Origin: Struthio camelus
Lineage: Eukaryota; Chordata; Aves; Struthioniformes; Struthionidae
Length of the DNA: 64,000 nucleotides
Assembly (NCBI RefSeq): GCF_040807025.1
Contig: NC_090956.1
Span: 3,584,517 to 3,648,516 of the forward strand
Direction of reading: 5' to 3'
This document shows, in pieces, positions 59,501 to 64,000 of the stretch. How positions within the stretch are numbered: position 1 is the stretch's first letter; each line of letters begins with the position of its first letter. A program made the position numbers and the translations under genes. Below the pieces are notes generated by a model. The model worked only from the letters and a program-made list of their open reading frames with translations, had not been told where the DNA came from and did no database searches.

Positions 59501-62500
59501 CCCACCTTGCTGGACGGGCTGTTGGCATTGACCCTCTTCTTGCCCGACACCCTGCTCTTGCGGATCCGGCGGAAGGACTGCCGCAGGGATTTCTTGAGGG
59601 ACTTCACGCGGGACAGGGGTCCCTCCATGGCCAGGGAGTCGTTGGGGTGCAACGTACACCTGCAGGCACAGACGCTGCTCAGCATGGCTGCAGACCTCAT
59701 CCCTCCACTCGAGGGATCGCCAGCGCCTTGCCTGCTGCCAACCAGTGCTGAGCACCTCCCGCCAGCACCCCACCACCCTCCCCCATGCACCTGGCCAGCA
59801 CTGGGTTGCGTCTGTAGTAGTCGAAGAGGCCGAAGCCGTGGCTGGTGCCGAAGGCCACGAGGTTCCACTCGGAGTGAAGCGTCACGGCGGTGACGGCAGC
59901 CGGTGGCAAGCACTGCACCAGCACGCTGGGCTGGAAGCCGGGGGAGAAGGCCACGGGGCCGTTCTTGGGCGCGAGCCGGTCATGGCCCTTCCAGGTGAAG
60001 CCCTCGCGGTCCTGCAGCAGGTCGACCGTGGCCACGCTGACGGCATGCTCCGACTTTTCATCGCTGAGCTCCATGACCAGCACCTGGAGGGGACAGAGGA
60101 AGGCAGTCAGTCAAAGAAAGGTGCTCTGGCTCACCCTACCCTGGTGCGGAGAAGAGGGGGGGTGCTGCCCACCCTTCTTCCCCCAGCCAGGGCTGGCTGC
60201 TCCCAGCACCCGCCTTGCAGCCAGCTGGTGCTCCCTGCAGCGATTCTGCTGGGCTCAAGTGCAAGGAGGGCCAGGACACGCTTTGACAGTGCCACCCAGG
60301 GGACAGCAGCTGGCTCTTGCTGCCCTGCTGCAAGCTAGGGGCTGAACCCCGAGGGTAAGAGCCAAACTGAGGACCTTCAAGGACCGGCACAGCTTCCCCT
60401 GTGCCGGAGGTGGGCAGGGATTGATGCGTCTCTGTGCCCTGCCTTGGCTCTCTGAGGAAGGAGCTCAGAGGTGCCAAGCACACCCGAGCAAAGGTGACTA
60501 GCAACTCCCGGGCTCTGTCCCCCCTCTCTCCGGCACGGCAAGGCCCCCCGCACCCTCGAGTAGCCCTACCTGCCCAGCAGTGCCAGCCACCACCATCTTG
60601 GCTGTGTACTTGCACAGAGCGATCTTCTGGATGCCCAGGCGGGGGTCGTCGCTGTAGGGATCAAAGCAGCCCACCTGCGGGAGACAGCGGCACACGGCGC
60701 CTTCACGCTGCTCTGGGGCAGACCCCGTCGGCGGCTGGCCCCCTCCTACCCCCAAACACCCGGCAGCTCCCACCTGGTACGGCCAGCGCGTACCGGGCTG
60801 GGACACCGGGGCCCCTCTGGGCTTCGTGCCCAGGGAGGAGCAGCCACAGGAGGTCTGCCCCCAGGTCCCTGTGGGGCAGGCCCAGCACCCCATACTGGGG
60901 CAGATCTGCGAGATACGACATGCAGAACAAGGGTCCCTTGTGTCCTTGCTGGGCATCAGTGGCAGCTGTACCCTGACGAAGGGGACACGTCCCCTGGAGC
61001 ACAGCTGGGACAGCTCCGACAGACTCATCCTCCACCCCCTGCCGCTGCCCCCGTGCCAGGTTTGCCCCCTCCCCGTCCCGGCAGCCGGCCAGGGTGCTGC
61101 ACGGCCAGACGGGTCAGAGCGGCGTGCCGCCTCGCTCCGGGCACGTTACCTTCCGGAAGGGCGGCCACTCCTCCTCGCCGGCCTGGTTCAGGCTGTCGTT
61201 GTGCTCGCAGTCCGTCTGGAAGATGTTGGCAGTGCCCAGCTTGTAGAGCGGCTTCAGGGACACCCCCGAGGCGTCCCAGAACCGCACCGTGCCGTCCTCG
61301 TGCCTGGGGACACGAGGGAGGCCACGTTATCGCGGGAAGGGCCGCCTCCATCCCCAACATCTGCTGGGCTAACAAGACCTGCCTGTGCGCTTGCGTTTGG
61401 CTCCGCGCGGCCGCCGCCGTGCCAGGAGGGGGGAGCGAGCCACACACACAACAAAGGGCCAGGAGGAAGGGGGGGGGGGAGAATACAGCGGGTGACGCAT
61501 TCTTGCCCGGCTGCCAAGCTAAACAAGAGGGATTGTCAGCCCACCCAACAATAGCCCAGGGCCTTCCCCCCACGGCTCGCCGGCACACTCCACGCAGCCC
61601 AGCTGCCCCCGGCGCGAGCAGGGGTTGCCCCCACCGCGTTCGCCACCGGGCTACGCTGCCTCCAGGAAGAGCTCGACCACCGCAAAAAGCACCCGCAGGA
61701 AGGGGCTGCCCTGTGTTGCTGGAGGATGCGCTTAGTCCCCCTTTATTCTGGCATACTGGAGGGCTGGTAGGGTGTCCCAAGACACCCCCGCCACACACAA
61801 CAATTGTGGGGGGAACATGCTCGTCCGCAACACACCAGGAGCTGCCAGTCAGGCTGCAGCCTGGGGCACTTACCCAGTAAGGAGAAGACCTCTCTGTGTG
61901 GGCTCCTGGGCCAAGTTCTTCCCTCCACTGATGGGCCACATCTGCAGAGAGCCCATTCATGGGGAGCAGGAAGAAGCATTATACCTGTGTCCCCCCAGCA
62001 CTCCCCACCCTTGGGAGGCGCTGAGCCCAGCCAGGGCTCGCGCCCAGCCAGCACTGATCTGCAGCCCAGATCCACCTGGAGCGCGCTGTGGGCTCAACAG
62101 CTCCACATCTCCCACCCAGCAAGAGCTGTTACTCACCGCAGAGGAGAGCCGGGGGCTCTGCTGCTCCCCTACGCTGATAATCCTCTCCCAGAGCTTGAGG
62201 GGCACGTTGGAGATGTGATAGGAGCAGGTGATGGCGGAGGAGTGGAGAGGTGCCAGGTACGGGGCTGGGATGGTAGGCCAGCCCGGGGTCTGCAGGTCGA
62301 TCACCACCAGCTCTTCCTCCACTAGGACCACGAGGGCACGTGGGTTCTCAAAGCCTGGGGGAGAGATGGGTGCCGGTAGCAGAGACCCCCCGCTCTGGGG
62401 ATGCCCTCCCCAGCCTGGATGGGACGTACCTCCCTCAGCCACCTCCGCGCCCTGCACAGTGAAGAAGTCGATGACGCGGGAGGTGAAGTCCAGCGTGGCG

Positions 62501-64000
62501 AGGGTCTGGCCCTGCAGGACACTGACGCAGTGCCGGTCGCCGTAGCTGGCCCTCGGCATGCCACCATTGAAGATGATGAAGGGATTGCTGCAGGGAAGCA
62601 GCTGGCGTCAGATACCTCTGTCCCTGCAGCGACTGCAGGGCAAACCCCGGGCTCTGCAGGACACCTTGCCCCACAGACTGGCAAGGCTGAGCCACCAGCA
62701 TGCTCTCTGCAGTTCATATCTCTTCCAGCACCCAGGTTCCCCCAGCCGTACCTGTCACCCAGGCCCCCGGTGACAGAGGGGAGACTCCAGCAAGCCCGGG
62801 GAGAGCCCAGCAAACCCACTGCTGCGCTGGACAGGCACATGCCAGCCCCAAGCCCACCTGGCCGGAGAAGCAACAAGCTCTGCAGGGACATACCCCGATT
62901 CGCAGGTTCGCCACAGGATTTTGTTGATGGCTTTGCAAGGGAAAGGACCTGAAATGAAGACAACCCCATGGTTACAACTTCCCCACCGCACATGGGGTCC
63001 AAGGACACCTCAGTTTCCTGAGCATGAGATGAGACCCTGGGGGCTGCGGAGTCTTCCCAGCACCCAGGAGCTGGGACAGTGACATCAGTCTAAGCTCCAT
63101 GGCACTCAGGAGGTGACAAATCAGCCAATGCCACTCTACACCAGGACTCCAAGCCGCCCCTGGACCCTTCCTGCCCTGTTCACTGGTGCCAAGCACAGCA
63201 CCGGGGTCTCCGAGGGGGCAGGCACATTGTGAAGGCACGATGGGGCCAGGCCAACGCACCGTACGGGATGGTGGACATGACGGGCTGCTGGGTCTTCTGG
63301 CAGCTGCTGTTCACCGCCCACACCATGTAGCCCCCATCGCTGTGGGAGCTCACGATGGTCTTGCCGCTGTGCTCCCAGGCCAGGCTTTCCAGTTGCTGCA
63401 AAAGAGAAACAGGGGCTTGAAACCGGGGGAAAGGAGGCCCCAGCCCCACCACAGCTCCCCGCGGCAGGAGACAGACCCCCGAAGCCAGTGAACCAGGAAC
63501 CAGCAGCTCCAAGAAATGCTCCCGGTGCACTGACAGCCAGGAGATGACAGGCAGTCCTGCCCTGTCACACCCTGCCCCAGGCCACCAGCTGCACACCACC
63601 CTCGCAAGGTAGCCAAGAGGCCCAGGAAGGCTCTGCGCACCCGGGCGGCTGGAGGCACCGACCGGCCACGGACACCCAGGGCCGCGTGGCCAGGTCTGGC
63701 CGAGCTACCTGGTTCCCCAGGAAGAGATGATCCACGGTGCGCGTGCTCTGGTCCCAGATGATCACCAGCCCCCGGCTGTACCCGATCAGGAGCTTGCTAG
63801 GGTCCTGGGGGTGCTCCTGGATGGACTCCACTGGCCCCAGCGCCTTCCCGCAGCGGTAGTCATCGGGCACGCTGGCGGCAGAGGAGAGCGGGGTGAGGGG
63901 AGGTGGGGGCTGGTGGGAAGGGGCGCGTGCCCGGCCGGCACTCACCTTTGCAGGATCTCGTCCTGGAAGAGGGTTTTCTCCTCCAGCAGCGTGAGGCCAG
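56523..64000 (-). CDS. LLGL1: lethal giant larvae homologue 1 (3' part; 5' end beyond the window)
   Basis: Cortical WD40-repeat polarity protein that antagonises aPKC-PAR6 and binds myosin II. Eighteen coding exons, about 890 C-terminal residues (human total 1,064): 64000-63946 (cut by the edge), 63871-63709, 63395-63260, 62948-62894, 62587-62430, 62354-62137, 61941-61874, 61303-61150, 60674-60570, 60083-59791, 59659-59506, 59173-59020, 58680-58397, 58046-57782, 57606-57492, 57271-57177, 56905-56782, 56601-56523. Stretches such as [59 protein letters not shown] and [12 protein letters not shown] follow human LLGL1. The basic aPKC target segment [21 protein letters not shown] is intact at 59,506-59,659. 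C terminus ends ARPAGILIK. All visible introns are GT-AG; no damage seen. LLGL1 over LLGL2 from synteny and the C terminus. Confidence 0.96.

Overview
This is vertebrate nuclear DNA. The genes are intron-bearing, with GT-AG splice sites, CpG-rich promoters and AATAAA/ATTAAA poly(A) signals. Six genes match the order of the human Smith-Magenis segment 17p11.2: SHMT1, SMCR8, TOP3A, MIEF2, FLII and LLGL1. Compact introns, many G-rich minisatellites and the lack of any recognisable interspersed repeat suggest a bird (microchromosome-like) or another sauropsid. The species assignment is inference; the gene identities are firm because the conceptual proteins follow the remembered human proteins closely along their length.

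Layout: 1-2.9 kb holds no gene I can support. At 3.9-5.0 kb (minus) is an intact single-coding-exon GPCR of the chemerin-receptor (CMKLR1/GPR1) type. A ~30-bp degenerate minisatellite (6.56-7.08 kb) abuts the CpG promoter of SHMT1 (plus, 11 coding exons, 8,224-13,154). SMCR8 (minus, 2 coding exons, 18,703-23,853) converges on SHMT1 and has a long inferred 3' UTR. SMCR8 and TOP3A (plus, 19 coding exons, 25,207-36,019) are head to head over a CpG island with ZNF143-, YY1- and MiT/TFE-like motifs. MIEF2 (minus, 3 coding exons, 39,554-42,238) converges on TOP3A and diverges from FLII (plus, 30 coding exons, 43,347-53,922). FLII intron 1 carries a 38-bp tandem array. LLGL1 (minus, 18 coding exons present, 5' part beyond the right edge) meets FLII tail to tail, with about 280 bp between poly(A) signals.

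The genes do not form one pathway. They cover one-carbon metabolism (SHMT1), C9orf72-complex autophagy control (SMCR8), nuclear and mitochondrial decatenation (TOP3A), mitochondrial fission (MIEF2), actin/nuclear receptor co-regulation (FLII) and cell polarity (LLGL1). What they share is architecture: strands alternate +,-,+,-,+,- with two short divergent promoters and three convergent tails. Exon coordinates were read by eye and checked for frame continuity; UTR ends and transcription starts are inferred. I found no mobile element, CRISPR array, tRNA or clearly novel system. The most unusual items are the GPCR paralogue, the minisatellites beside three promoters and the dual start of TOP3A.
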